The notes beneath the pieces are model-generated. The model was given only the letters and a program-made list of their open reading frames with translations, was not told where the DNA came from and ran no database searches. Shown here in pieces: positions 52,731-64,000 of a DNA stretch of 64,000 nucleotides (the first letter of the stretch is position 1; every line of letters begins with the position of its first letter). Source of the stretch: Numida meleagris (Eukaryota > Chordata > Aves > Galliformes > Numididae); the NCBI RefSeq assembly GCF_002078875.1, contig NC_034411.1:36000115-36064114 (forward strand). Reading direction: 5' to 3'. The position numbers and the translations under genes were made by a program.

Positions 52731-53850
52731 CATAGAATCATAGAATTATAGAATCACCAAGGTTGGAAAAGACCTCTAAGATGATCCAGTCCAACCGTCC
52801 ACGTATCACGAATATTTTCCACTAAACCATGTCCCTCGGTACAACATCTAAACATTTCTTGAACACCTCCAGGGTTGGTGATTCCACCACCTCCCTCAGC
52901 AGCCCGTTCCAGTGCCTGACCACTCTCAGAGAAGTATTTCCTGATGTCTAACTTAAATCTCCCATGGTGCAACTTGAGGCCATTCCTTCTAGTCTTATCG
53001 CTAGTTCTATGGAAGAAGAGGCCAGCCCTCACCACAACCTCCTTTCAGGTAATTGTAGAGAGCTATAAGTCACCCCTGAACCTTCTCTTCTCCAGACTGA
53101 ACAATCCCAGCTCCCTCAGCCGCTCCTCGTAAGGATTGCACTCCAGAGCCCTCACTAGCTTCACTGCCCTTCTCTGAACATGCTCCAGATCTTCAATGTC
53201 TTTCTTGTAGTGAGGGCCTCAAAACTGGACACAGTAGTTGAGGTGCAGACTCAACAATGCTGAGTACAGAGGGATAATCACTTCTGTGCTCCTACTGGCA
53301 ACACTATTTCTGATACAAACCAGGAGGCCATTGGCCTTCATGGCCTTCTGGGCACACTGCTGGCTCATGTTTAGCTAAGTGTCCACCAACACCCCCAGGT
53401 CCATTTCTTCCACATTATCTTCCAGCCACTCTGCCCCAAGCCTGTAGTGTTGCCTGGGGTTGTTGTGGCCAAAGTGCAGGACCCGGCCCTTGGTCTCGTT
53501 GAACTTCACCCCATTGGCCTCAGCTCAGCTATCAAGGCTGTCCATCTCTCTGTAGGGCCTTCCTACCCTCAGGCAGATTGACGGTTCCTCCCAACTTGGT
53601 GTCATCTGCAAACTTACTGAGGGTGCACTCAATGCCCTCATCCAAGTCATCAATAAACAGGACAGCCCCTGATACCAGCCTCTGGGGAACACTGCTCACA
53701 ACCATTCGCCAGCTGAATTTAACTCCATTCACCAGCACCCTCTGGGCCTGGCCATGCAGCCAGTTCTTCACCAAGCAAAGAGTGTACCTGTCCAAGCCAT
53801 GGGCTGCCACCTTCTCCAGGGGAATGCTGTGGGAGACAGTGTTGAAGGTA
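52731..53850 (-). mobile_element. CR1 LINE, 1.1 kb antisense 3' portion
   Basis: Reverse-complement CR1 with its 3' end at the left (ATAGAATCATAGAATTATAG, CCAAGGTTGGAAAAGACCTC) and its 5' truncation at GACAGTGTTGAAGGT near 53849. It covers the 3' UTR and the C-terminal ORF2, including the reverse-transcriptase FADDTKLGG block read on the minus strand near 53600. The ORF2 frame is interrupted. The minus frame 53532-53810 is the longest piece left and is part of this element. Confidence 0.96.
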
Positions 53851-56800
53851 CCGTCAAACTGTGTGTATTGAAGTCCTGTGTAGTCCAGTTGAAGTCACTG
53901 AAAGCTAATAAGCTTGAATTTTGTATGTTAAAAATTAGAAGGCTTCATACATTCAAAATGGCAACTTGCCTCCGCATTATCATAAAGCCTTTTTAGCTGA
54001 ATTTGGCTGACTTCAAAGGCAGCCGTTTCTGCCGATCTTTGCGAATTACATATCCTTGAATGCTACAAGGCAGAGCAGATTTCTGAGACTGAAGATTTGT
54101 ACTGAGCCACAGCACATCAGAGCAAATAGACCACGTACTAAATATTTTACTGAATATTCTCAGTGCTATTTGGTCTTCATGTCCTGAAACAAGTATTTTT
54201 TTCTTCTTCTGTAACCCCTTAATTTAATGGACATCGATGACTTTTATTTGTTTAAGGTTTTGGTCACATCATATCCTTCTCATCATTAATCAGTTTAGAA
54301 TAAGCTTTCAGTGTACAAATCTGGTAGCGGCCAAAAGGTCTGCACAACTTTTCTCTAGTCATTATAAGTCTGAATAACAACATAAGGCAAATTTGGCCTG
54401 AGGTTACAAACAACAGTATGCATAGGAAGTAACTGATTAAAAAGATTTGATCTTGTACAGAGGGTGCAATGTTATGAAACTCCAAATCAGACCAGAATTT
54501 TTTAACAGCTCTCAGTTTCTATGATGCCTTTTTACACACTAGAAAAACAAGGTGACATGCAACTTCAGTAACATTTAACCTACTGACAAAAAAATATTTG
54601 CTTTGATGAGATGGAATTAGGGAAATAAAAGATGAGACTTTCTTAAATAGTACAGTGGAAGCAGTAGTTGTATGAGTTTTTTTAAATATGAATTTTCATG
54701 CTTATCATGTATAATGATATGTTAAGGGCAAGACAAATGGCAAACAGCTCAGACTGTGATGATAATACCAGAAAAAGCTAAAGATAAGAAGTGGTCCATT
54801 CCAGAAAATCCTACTTTTTATCCTAAAAGCAGAGAGAAGCTGTGATTAAACTCTTGCCTAAGCTATAGATGACCCAGTTAAAGCTTTGTTCGTAACAGAA
54901 GCTGTAACTTTAATCAAGCCTGACTATAAAATCTAATTATATTTCAATGCCTACTTTAGATTGAGAAGCATTTGTGCTTAGCTGGGGGCAACAAGTTGCA
55001 AGTTCCTGTATAAAAATTGTATTTGTATTCTAGAAGGAACGTAAGCCTGCATTTCTGTTTACATAGTATTTTAATTGATAAGAATACTTACGCAAGTGTT
55101 CACATTTCACTTTGCTATAAACTTTTTTTAGCCTCTTTCTCTACGCGTACACTTTTTTTTTCTTTTTTAAAGATATGCAACCTGTTGTTTTCTGTAGCTT
55201 GCTTTGTCTTTCAAAACAGGCATATCATCTTTCTGTAAAATAAATAGGAGCAGGAGAAACTTTACATCTGAATAACTTACCTGTAAATAGTTTAATCATC
55301 TCTAGTATTTCAGTGGAGAAGGAAACAGAGAAGAACTAGTAATAGTTATTTCAAATTAAAATATTTAGTGACTTTAAAAGAACTGATCTTTCCTGCCTAT
55401 AAAACAATATATAAAAGAAAGGAACCTTCAGAGTAAAGTACTTAAGTATTGCCTTGGAGTAAAGTAAATTACTAACGGTATAGAAATGACTATCGTCCTG
55501 AAAAAAAACAGTATCACTTCCGTGACTAGATTCCTTACTCATGGTCTTGGTTCTTCCCTGCTGATATTGCTAGCTTCATGGAGCAGTCTTACATATTGCT
55601 TGTATTTACCTTCCATAGAAAGAAACTGATGTTATGAGCCAGATTAAAAGTAATGGGCATAACGGCCATCTACTTATTGGAGGTAAATGTATGAAATGAT
55701 GCAACTTCTGAACCGGGAAGCTGGATTGAGTGGAGCCTCAAAACAAAACTGAGAATAGCACCCTTCCTTCCTTTCCCCATACACCTACTTGAGGTGTATT
55801 TTGTTTAGTGAATTTTTTTTGTATGAGTGAAAGAGTCAGAGATTAGAGGAAATGAAACAGCATAGGGCTGGAAACTGAGGAATTCATGCAGAGATGTAAG
55901 AGAGTGTTTGAGTTGATAATGAAGCAAGTTATCCCCCATCTCCCTCCATCATCCCGTATTTGGAAGAATTGACTTCTTTAATTCTTTCAAGCAGGACTCT
56001 AACCATGATAGGTCTAATATTACTCCTTCCTCAGGAAATTTTTCATTGTCTGCAACAAGCTTCAAGAATCCAGGCTTTAGGTAGCTGATGAGGTGGGAAT
56101 TGAGAAAAAGCACATGTATCTGCAAATAAGTGCTAATTCTGATGTAAACATGTTCTCTTGATTAATTTCCAACTAAGATTTTTGGCACTTTGTTTTGGTG
56201 AGGGAGAACCCTGCTATTCTTGCATGTTCTCCAGATGAAGAACCTAGCTGGAAAAGGGATATTTGATGGCAGTTTTCAGTGTGTGACGGCTATTGAAGAT
56301 ATCTCAGTTGTGTTGTGTTTGACAAAATGAAGAAGATCCTTAAATCTGTTCTGCATCATAGAAGGCTTTAACTTATCCTGTGCATATCATAACAAGCGAC
56401 TGAGATCCACTGTCATTCCTGTTTTTCTCATCTTTAGAGTTCTGAACCAGAATCTGGCTAAAATTATGCCACTATTATTGCAAGGCTGTGACTTACATCT
56501 TTGCAGAATGAAGAAAAGAGATGTACTAATCATGGTGACATTCTTTAAATTAGTTATCACTTTCATAAAATTGCTTCCTTTCATCTGTGATCATGGGTCA
56601 AAAACTGAAATATCTGGAAAGCAATAGAGAAGAAACCGACACTGATTTAGTCTGTGGCCCTACTGAACTACCATTCTAAACTGGATACGCTCTTTTTTTC
56701 TGACACTGTTTGTTGTAATTGAATAATGCTAATATTTTATTAAATAAACATCTGAAAAATCTGGAGGTTTTATTGTGAAGTTGTTTCAAGTTTTTGAGGA

Positions 56801-57828
56801 TTTTTATTTTGCTCCTTATAGCTTATTGACAAAAACTTGGCTGCTCCTCTTTAAGGAAATACCTTTTGTTAGATAAGCATAATTAGGCAATTGTTATTTT
56901 AAAAAAAACAACCATCACATACATGGTAGAAATGACAAACTACATTCATAGAAAAGGATGAGTGGAAAGTCACTGTGGCTCTCAGTGTTGTTAATTAGGT
57001 GGTACTTTTCAGAACATCTCAACTTGCTTCAAACTTCTAGTACTGTTTCTGGGTTTTCATCGTAACAACTTCTAAAGTCAGATTTTTCTTTTTGATTTTA
57101 AACACATTCACCTTATAGTTAAGCTTTGTTACTTGGTTACCTCGTGGCAACTAATCTTTGAAAATGATGCTAACTTGAATCTGTCACCCCAATCCAAAAT
57201 TGTGTACTTTGCTGCACCTGCTGTGGTCAAACTTGGTCATCTCTTGGGAACAGAGTACCCAAGAATATGTCATAACATATGTGAATCATTTGGTCCTGAA
57301 ACTGCTGTGTTGTTCATGGGAAGTATTTTTCTTGACTCAGTACTACGTACCATCTTTTACGGACTATCAAATATATGAAAGTTCTGTTTGTCTATGGTTT
57401 GATTCTACAGAAAATTCATTTTGTCTTAACAACGTGGGAGCTCAGACTTGTGTTAAAAAAGCAAAAGCCTAGAGCACCTTTGAGATTTATCCTGGTTCAT
57501 TAGATGCTGTAGAATCTCACTCTTCAGAGTGCAAAATCAGATAACTCTCGCTGAACTTCCAGAAGAAATCAGCAGAAGTAATTCATGGATTAATCTGGCT
57601 CTATCTTCCATTATGTGTTATATGAACATCGTATTGTATCTGACCTATTTGTGTCTTCAGTATGAAAGTTTTCTGATACCTACAAGTTGTCTACTTAAAA
57701 TAAGTGTTAACATAATCTTGTAAAACAAGAGTTCATGACTCCATACCTGAAGAGGCTGAGTCTTTATACTTGCAGAAAGCATTATGATTAACCAAATCCT
57801 ACACTCTTCCAACATTCTTCTTCTTAAT

Positions 57829-57894
57829 TCTCTCTCTCTTTTTTTCTTTCCTTCTTTCTTCCTTACTTTCTTTCTTTCTTTTTTTTTTTTTTTT
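57829..57894. repeat. Polypyrimidine (CTTT/CT) microsatellite
   Basis: A run of about 66 bases of C and T with one A, combining CT, CTTT and CTTCC units, ending in a long T run. It is likely to be polymorphic in length. Confidence 0.9.
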
Positions 57895-58116
57895 GGTAAA
57901 ATTCTCCTTCCGTTTTGAGAGAGTTTGCATGTATGCAAAATTTGGTCCTAAGTCCTGAGCATGCTTTGGAGAAAGCAAACTGGCATCTCTGCTTTCCCAC
58001 AGTCATGTTGGCATGAGATCCAGAGACTGATTTTTTTTACTTTAGATTTATCCTCTATACCAACAGCCAAGTATATAGGGAGGTATGAATGTTCTTGTTC
58101 ATGCTGAGTTGAATTT

Positions 58117-58142
58117 AAAGCGTATATCAGAATATACGCTTT
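58117..58142. other. Perfect 11-bp inverted repeat with 4-base loop
   Basis: AAAGCGTATAT, loop CAGA, ATATACGCTTT. The arms are fully complementary. It is too short for a microRNA precursor, and no flanking complementarity extends the stem. The role is unknown, and chance is possible in AT-rich DNA. Confidence 0.6.
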
Positions 58143-60645
58143 TCTGGATTTTTTAAAAATTCCTTTTAGGAAGGTGGTTTTTGGCATCCATGAAGCATTT
58201 GTGTAAGTGTGGTGTACATGTACCTTGAAAGCCTTGAAGAATAATGGCAAGTTAGCTTTAAACCGCAACTCCAGACCAAGCTTGTGTTTGTTTAAGGATT
58301 AAAATCAAAGAGATATGCCATGAGTACAGACGTCGAGTTCCTGCCAAATTTGCCTCAGTTCTCCAATCATTTTAAACACCAGCTCCAATGTGATTTAGAG
58401 TCAAAAATATATTTGTTCTGCAGTTATACGACATTGCAATAGGTACGTAAGACTCCTTCTGAAATTGGCCAAGACTGCTATGTGGCTGCTGGCACCAGTT
58501 TGCAAGGGATTATGGCATGTTTTTTATAGTTGTGAAAATTTTAAATTGCAGTTGGGAAACAAGGAGCTTTTTAAAACTGCTACATATCTGAAAAAATATA
58601 CATTGTGAGAGTATGCTGTATTGAATACTGAGGATGAAGACATTTTCTGGAAGATGGTAAATTTTGCAGCTGGAGGTTTTTTCATTGATTTTATCATAAA
58701 AGATGAAATTGAGATCTGTACTGAAAGTTTTGACTATAAAGTAAATAGTGTAGTGTCATTTCCTTGGTGATAAAAGTTTGTTAAGGCAAATATTTGTGAT
58801 GGCTTAGAAATAACTGGGGCTTATTCTGTGCAAGATGTAGGAGACAGCTTGGTTTGTCTGAAAAGCCTGTTTGATTAACCACAAAATAATAAATGGTGAT
58901 GCTGAAAGTTCAGAAGACGTAATTCAGAGCTCTTGTGTCAGGCTTTCTGCAAATTCAGGCAAATGTGACTTCAACAGCTTAATTGCAGTTTTTGTTTTTA
59001 GGGTTTTATTTCCTACCAAAAAGCTACATTAGACTTATTTTTTAACGCTTGATTTTCCACAGAAATTGTGTGGCAAACTCTGCAGCTGCAGAATTTAACA
59101 ACGTTCAGACTTTAGTATGATTATTCAGTTCTGGTAGTTTACTGATTAGACCTGTACACTTGTGAAAAGTTTGGAATAAATTCATCAGGGTAGTATGCGC
59201 TATTTCTTTTAACGTGTTTTGGTAGATAAGCTGATAAGATGGCTTTTTTTTTCTTTGTAGTTTTTAGACAAAATTTTTCAGCTCTCTTGCCCACGCACAC
59301 AGGTGTAATCATGTGAGTACAGTTGCATGAGACAAATTCTACTTCTCTTATGCCCAGCTTTTTATAATGTTCATAACTGTTTAAGTAGTAGTTTAAGTAA
59401 TTCTGATAAGTGAAGGCTGCATACAACTTGATAGTTAATTAGGAGTCTTAATATGATTTCAGTATAACTTTATCTGTGTCAAACTGTACTTATGCCTTTG
59501 AATGCATGACATGGCTTATCTTCAATAACAGATTAGTGCCTGTAAGCAGAGTTCTTTGAAATTGAGTCTATTAATCAAGCTGCTTTGTTCTGTGATTTGT
59601 CTGCAAGTGCCCTAAGCAGAAAACACCACATTCTTTCCAGAGTGTTGTGTATATAGACACCAGTGAGTCAAAGTAAATAGGAACTTAAATTCAAGTTTGG
59701 TAATTGAACAGGTCTTGAAGACCTGTAAAGTATGCTTAATTTTAATTGAGACACAATAGGAACTGCCAGCTTCTGCTCCCAAGTATCATTGTCAGATGTG
59801 GCTATTTGTAAAGAGACACCTAGAACTGAGTTGTAAATTTTTTTTTTCCTTAAGTTTTATCTTTAACATCACTGTTACCTTAAAAGTAGGAGAATTATTG
59901 GGTGAAATTGTCCCTGCAATAGTGATAGAATCAGGCATTTCACTTCAGGCTCAGCACAGTTCAGCACATCAGCAACAACATGCTAACCGGAGGAAGTGCA
60001 TTTCCTAGGAAATCTTAGTTTGTCTGGATGCTAGTGTTACATATTGTCTCGAAGTAGGTGGATTTGCTATGTCACCCGCAGGGGTTTAGCTGAGTATGGA
60101 AGTTTGCATCACTGTGAGAATTTGGTTTTAGTATGAACCCACTTTTAATTTTTGCTGGTGATGGGATTAGACATGATCATCTGAGTCATCACTGGGCCCT
60201 TTCCCAGTTCTCAGAAGGTAATTATATGTTAGGTATCCATCTCAGATGAGCTCATGAAAGAGTTCTCCCCACACCACTAAACACATCCCAGCACTTCATA
60301 ATAAAACACATATGCTGCCAGATGGTAAAAATGCAAAGCTTCTTCAAATATATGCTTTAAAATGTATGATGTCTGTTTTCTCCCTTAGTTTTCTCCTCCC
60401 CTCAGGTTCTTGCTCACTTCTTTCCCACACCTTCCCCCATACTTTCATAACTTTCCTCTCCAGCACTGATTCCTGTTTTCCCACCCCTTCACCCAGCTGC
60501 TTCCATCGCTTCTCCAGCTCTTTAGTTGCATTCTCTGCATCTTTCTCTTTCTGTGAATTTTTGTCACTCTTCAAATTTTAAAGCTTTAAATTCCTTCCAA
60601 ATTTTTTAATTTGACATTTGAACTCTTCTTTCAATTTGTCATTAT

Positions 60646-61536
60646 GATCTGAGTCCACCCTCAGCAAGTTTGCTGATGACACAAAGCTGGGAGGATTGGC
60701 TGACACACCAGAAGGCTGTGCTACCATTCGACAAGACCAGGACAGACTGGAGAGTTGGGCAGAGAGGAACCTGATGAGGTTTAACAAGAGCAAGTGTAGA
60801 GTCTTGCACCTGGGGAGGAATAACCTCATGCATCAGTACAGGTTAGGGGGTGACCTGCTGGAGAGGAGCTCTGCAGAGAAGGACCTGGCAGTCCTGGTGG
60901 ATAACAAGTTGGCCGTGAGCCAGCAGTGTGCCCTTGTGGCCAAGAAGGCCAACAGTATCTTGGGGTGCATTAAAAAGAACATGCTCAGCAGGTCGAGGGA
61001 GGTTATCCTCCCCATCTACTCTGCCCTGGTGAGGCCACATTTAGACTACTGTGTCCAGTTCTGGGCTCCCCAGTTCAAAAAAGACAAGGATCTCCGAGAA
61101 GGTGTCCAGCAGAGGGCCACAAAGATCGTTAGGGGCCTGGAGCATCTCCCATTTGAGGAAAGGCTGAATAACCTGTGCCTGGGGAAAAGAAGACTGAGAG
61201 GGGATCTGATAAATACTTATAAATATCTACAGGGAGGTGGGAGGCAAATGGATGAGGCTAGGCTCTTCTTGGTGGTATGTGGCGACAGGACAAGGAGTAA
61301 TGGCCTAAAACTTGAACATAGGAAGTTCCATACTAACATGCAGAAGAACTTCTTTACGATAAGGGTGACGGAGCACTGGAACAGGTTGGCCAGAGAGGTT
61401 GTGGAGTCTCCTGTGGAGATATTCAAGACCTGTCTGGATACCTAACTCTGCAACCTGTTGTAGGGTACCTGCTTTAGCAGGGGGGTTGGACTCGATGATC
61501 TCTTGAGGTCCCTTCCAACCTCTGTGATTCTGTGAT
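60646..61536 (+). mobile_element. CR1 LINE 3' portion with uninterrupted ORF2 C-terminus
   Basis: About 890 bases of sense CR1, 5'-truncated at GAGTCCACCCTCAGCAAGTT and ending in the 3' tail AACCTCTGTGATTCTGTGAT. It is the best preserved transposon here. The segment between ORF2 and the tail includes GGGGGGTTGGACTCGATGAT. Good preservation suggests a younger CR1 subfamily than the other copies in the window. Confidence 0.96.
60648..61445 (+). pseudogene. Truncated CR1 ORF2, reverse-transcriptase C-terminal part
   Basis: One frame stays open from the truncation point to TAA at 61443-61445, about 265 codons, the first internal ATG being at 60696. It retains the catalytic FADD motif within FADDTKLGG at the start, followed by the thumb-like C-terminal part with [55 protein letters not shown] and a final [18 protein letters not shown]. 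The endonuclease and most of the reverse transcriptase are missing, so it cannot act alone. No host promoter is evident. It is a dead fragment whose open frame reflects recent insertion and not selection. Confidence 0.9.
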
Positions 61537-63756
61537 CTTCTTCAGAGAGAAACTAGATGTGCAGCTAACCCTTTCTGCCTTTTGGTTTTGTGTCCCCAGT
61601 GGCACTTAAGTCATAGCAGAAATTCATCGGCTTTCTGCTTATGTAAGATGATGTCACATATTTACTGCTAAAATCACTTATGCACCTTAATATAGCTAGT
61701 AGATGCACTTAAAAAGATGCATTTCTGGAATCACCTCTGTTGACTGTCTGCATGCCGTAATGGTTCAATGAACTTTTAATAGTTTAGAATGTAACTTTCC
61801 TTCTCTGCCTCTGAACTGTTATCAGCTCCATAAATGAGGAACTCGGTGTAGCTTAACTAGCAGAGGTTCTCTCTCTCATGGAAGACATCACAATGAGAAG
61901 GAGCAGGAGCAGGAATCTCTTTCTGTATCCTTTAATCTCAAGGTGATGTTGACATCAGATCTCTGCTACATAAGGCAATAGATACTGTAACTGAAAGTAC
62001 TTTTAAATGCCTTGCTTGCATTTTGAGATGAATGGACATGTTCTGGGATTTACTGTTCTATGAAAGTTCTTAATCAGGAGTTATAAATGATGATGGGAAA
62101 CATTTCATTTCAGCTTGTTCACTTGCAGAGAAGTGATGGAAGTGCTGTCTCTGTTGAGGAACTATTTGCCATAAGGGTAGTTTAATGTTTGTACCAAAAA
62201 AAGAGTTTGAAGGATTAGTACTTTTTAGTTCTCGTCTGGACTTTTCTTACAAGGAGCTTCTGGGTGGAAAGGAATATCTGTATGGCTTGTTTCCTTCCAT
62301 CACTGACTGGTTGTGTAGAGATGTGTGAGGTCTTAATGATGCCTTGGCTTGTAACTTCAAAGAAGCTACTTTAAGAAATAGGCAGCTTTTCTGACAAAAA
62401 GGTCATTTTTGATTTATCTGCTAAAAATTTGTATTAAAGATGTTTTTTTTCTGGAAATAGAAATATGGCTGGCATATTCATTATGCATTGCAATGCCAAA
62501 GTATTTCCTGACTAAAAAGTATCAGAGTAACATGCCTAGCCATAGAATTGCTTGCTGACTTCTGTAAGGTGAGCTGATGCTGATTATTTCATGCCTTTAG
62601 TTCTTACTATCTGTGCTGTCTACTGCTGGTGTGGTGCTTAAAAACATAAGTGGCATGATGGAATTTATGTGAGCTATTTCTCATAGTCAGAATTCATACA
62701 TGTATAGAAAAGTGCATTTTTCATCTGTTCAATTCATTATATCTGGCTACTTCAAGAATGTTAAGTGAACACTTCTGCTTCTGGTAACTCCCTGTAAGTG
62801 ATGTTTTTGTCAGCTCTCAACATTATGATTGTTAGCATAAACAGTACAGCCAAGTATTCTGGTTGTTTTTTTTTTTTTTTTTTTTTTTTTTAAAGCTAAT
62901 GGAATTTCATACATGGAGAAAGAATTCTCCTGCCATTATTTCCAAAAAAATATTTATATCATTGGGGCTTTCTTCATGATATGGAATAAAGAGGAACCAA
63001 AATCCCAAGTGGAGGTTTTTTTTTATAGATGAAACTCCTCAAGGAATCAAAGCTGCTTCTGGGCAGTTTGTTTTGTGAGATTGTAAAGGAAAGCATGAGA
63101 GTTGCTTGAAAAGAGATATATATTTTAAGGGTTTCAAGATAGACAAATCTCTTGTTTGATATTGGAGATGTGAAATCAAAAATGCTACTGGGGGAATCTT
63201 GGTTATACTCTGAACACTAAAGACAACGGGCAGGCAGACCACACATGTTGTACTTTATTTCTGACTTGTCAGTGTTCTATTGGATGGTGTAATTTCATTT
63301 GCAGATTGGCATTGTGGGTTTGGGGGACTTCCTGGAGACAGGAAAATTAAAATTAACAAATTTTTTTTGTCATTCAAATTATGCTTCTTGCTATGAGGGA
63401 TCTGAAGCAGAAAATGCTCTTTCTGTGATTCTGAAAACCTGTAGCCCATTCTTTCTCAGTCATGCTATTTATGTCCTGGATAAAATTCCAAAGATGACAG
63501 AGAAGAAATAAATAATTAACTCATGTGCATTCTATGTGACCTGACAGGAACAGCAATCTTCAGAACTTTAAACTGCAATGTTGTTATTTTGGCATTTGAC
63601 AAAATAATTTATTTTGGAATGACTAGATAGAATGGAATTCTGTCTTCTGATAACTTGTCTGTAATAAAATTTGCTGGGTCGTATTCATCCTTCTCAGATT
63701 TTTGGGGAGAACGTTTTTCTTTACAACCTTGTTTATACTTTTTGTGTTGGTTTTAT
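61537..63756 (+). other. RGS7: RGS7 intron between CR1 copies
   Basis: AT-rich intronic DNA without recognised exon or transposon. A 26-base T run lies at 62866-62891. Frames at 63039-63511 on both strands show no domain. Confidence 0.6.
62866..62891. repeat. Poly-T tract, 26 bases
   Basis: Uninterrupted T run followed by AAAGC. It is the longest homopolymer in the window and not attached to a recognisable retroelement. Confidence 0.9.
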
Positions 63757-64000
63757 CATAGAATCATAGAATGGTCTGGGTTGGAAGCAACAGTAAGTAT
63801 CTAATTCCAACTTCCTTGCCGTGGGCAGGCTTACCTCCCACTAGATCTGGCTGCCCAGGGCTCTACGCAGCCTGGCCTTGAGTGCCTCCAGGGATGGGAC
63901 ATCCACAGCTTCTCTGGGCAACTTGTTCCAGTGCCTCACCATCCTCTGAACAAAAAGTTTCCTAACATCTAACCTTAATCTCCCATCTTTTAGTTTAAAG
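63757..64000 (-). mobile_element. CR1 LINE antisense, continues past the window
   Basis: Reverse-complement CR1 starting with the tail ATCATAGAATCATAGAATGG and GGTTGGAAGCAACAG, then AGGCTTACCTCCCACTAGAT, TGCCTCCAGGGATGGGACAT and TTGTTCCAGTGCCTCACCAT. Its sequence differs clearly from the antisense copies at 9.7 and 52.7 kb, so it belongs to another subfamily. The 5' extent is unknown. Confidence 0.95.

Larger units (their letters stand above)
53851..60645 (+). other. RGS7: RGS7 intron, distal part
   Basis: AT-rich intronic DNA without a recognised exon or repeat. It contains a polypyrimidine tract at 57829-57894 and a perfect 11-bp hairpin at 58117-58142. Open frames such as 57133-57378, 57948-58268 and 60312-60581 have no domain that I recognise, and the last is C/T-rich low-complexity sequence. 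Confidence 0.6.

Noticed and set aside
53532..53871. Frames of 92-97 codons on both strands
   Set aside because: The minus frame is CR1 ORF2 and the plus frames are its shadow.
58117..58142. Possible microRNA precursor
   Set aside because: The stem is only 11 bp with a 4-base loop and no extension. A precursor needs roughly 22 bp or more of pairing.
60312..60581. 89-codon Ser/Phe-rich sense frame and a Lys/Glu-rich antisense frame
   Set aside because: C/T-rich low-complexity sequence. The peptide composition follows directly from the base composition.
22972..64000. Possible second RGS7 coding exon
   Set aside because: I found no segment encoding the residues that follow LVYRK in the family with flanking AG and GT. 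The exon probably lies beyond the window.

Overview
This looks like vertebrate nuclear DNA from a bird, most likely a galliform such as chicken. The evidence is the repeat content: at least eight CR1 LINE fragments on both strands, several ending in the avian ATTCTATG-type tail, a class II (ERVK-like) endogenous retrovirus LTR of the kind common in birds, and a Galluhop-like mariner DNA transposon. Coding density is very low, the background is AT-rich, and there is one sharp CpG island. I saw no bacterial-style operon, tRNA, rRNA or CRISPR array.

The one host gene I can support is the 5' end of RGS7 (regulator of G-protein signalling 7) on the + strand. Its promoter lies in a CpG island at about 21.5-22.3 kb. 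A non-coding first exon is inferred there. The first coding exon (22864-22971) carries the start codon and 26 residues that match the RGS7 N-terminus as I recall it. It ends in a canonical donor, and I found no further RGS7 exon, so the remaining ~41 kb appears to be the first coding intron.

Layout: 1-21.5 kb is upstream intergenic DNA with three CR1 3' tails, one antisense CR1 fragment, and a longer degenerate CR1 (about 6.5-7.6 kb) that abuts an ERV LTR with its primer-binding site (7.6-8.15 kb). 21.5-22.97 kb holds the promoter, 5' UTR and first coding exon of RGS7. 22.97-64 kb is intron with a deleted mariner (39.2-39.7 kb), an internally deleted CR1 (49.7-50.4 kb), a 1.1 kb antisense CR1 (52.7-53.85 kb), a CR1 that keeps an uninterrupted reverse-transcriptase C-terminal frame (60.6-61.5 kb), and an antisense CR1 running off the window end.

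Most open frames of 60-140 codons elsewhere look like chance frames in AT-rich DNA. The points most worth following up are an upstream reading frame that may overlap the RGS7 start codon, the nested CR1/ERV locus, a stop-free antisense island near 33.2-33.4 kb that I cannot identify, and a few intronic stretches that look like candidate conserved non-coding elements. I found no clear undescribed system in this window.
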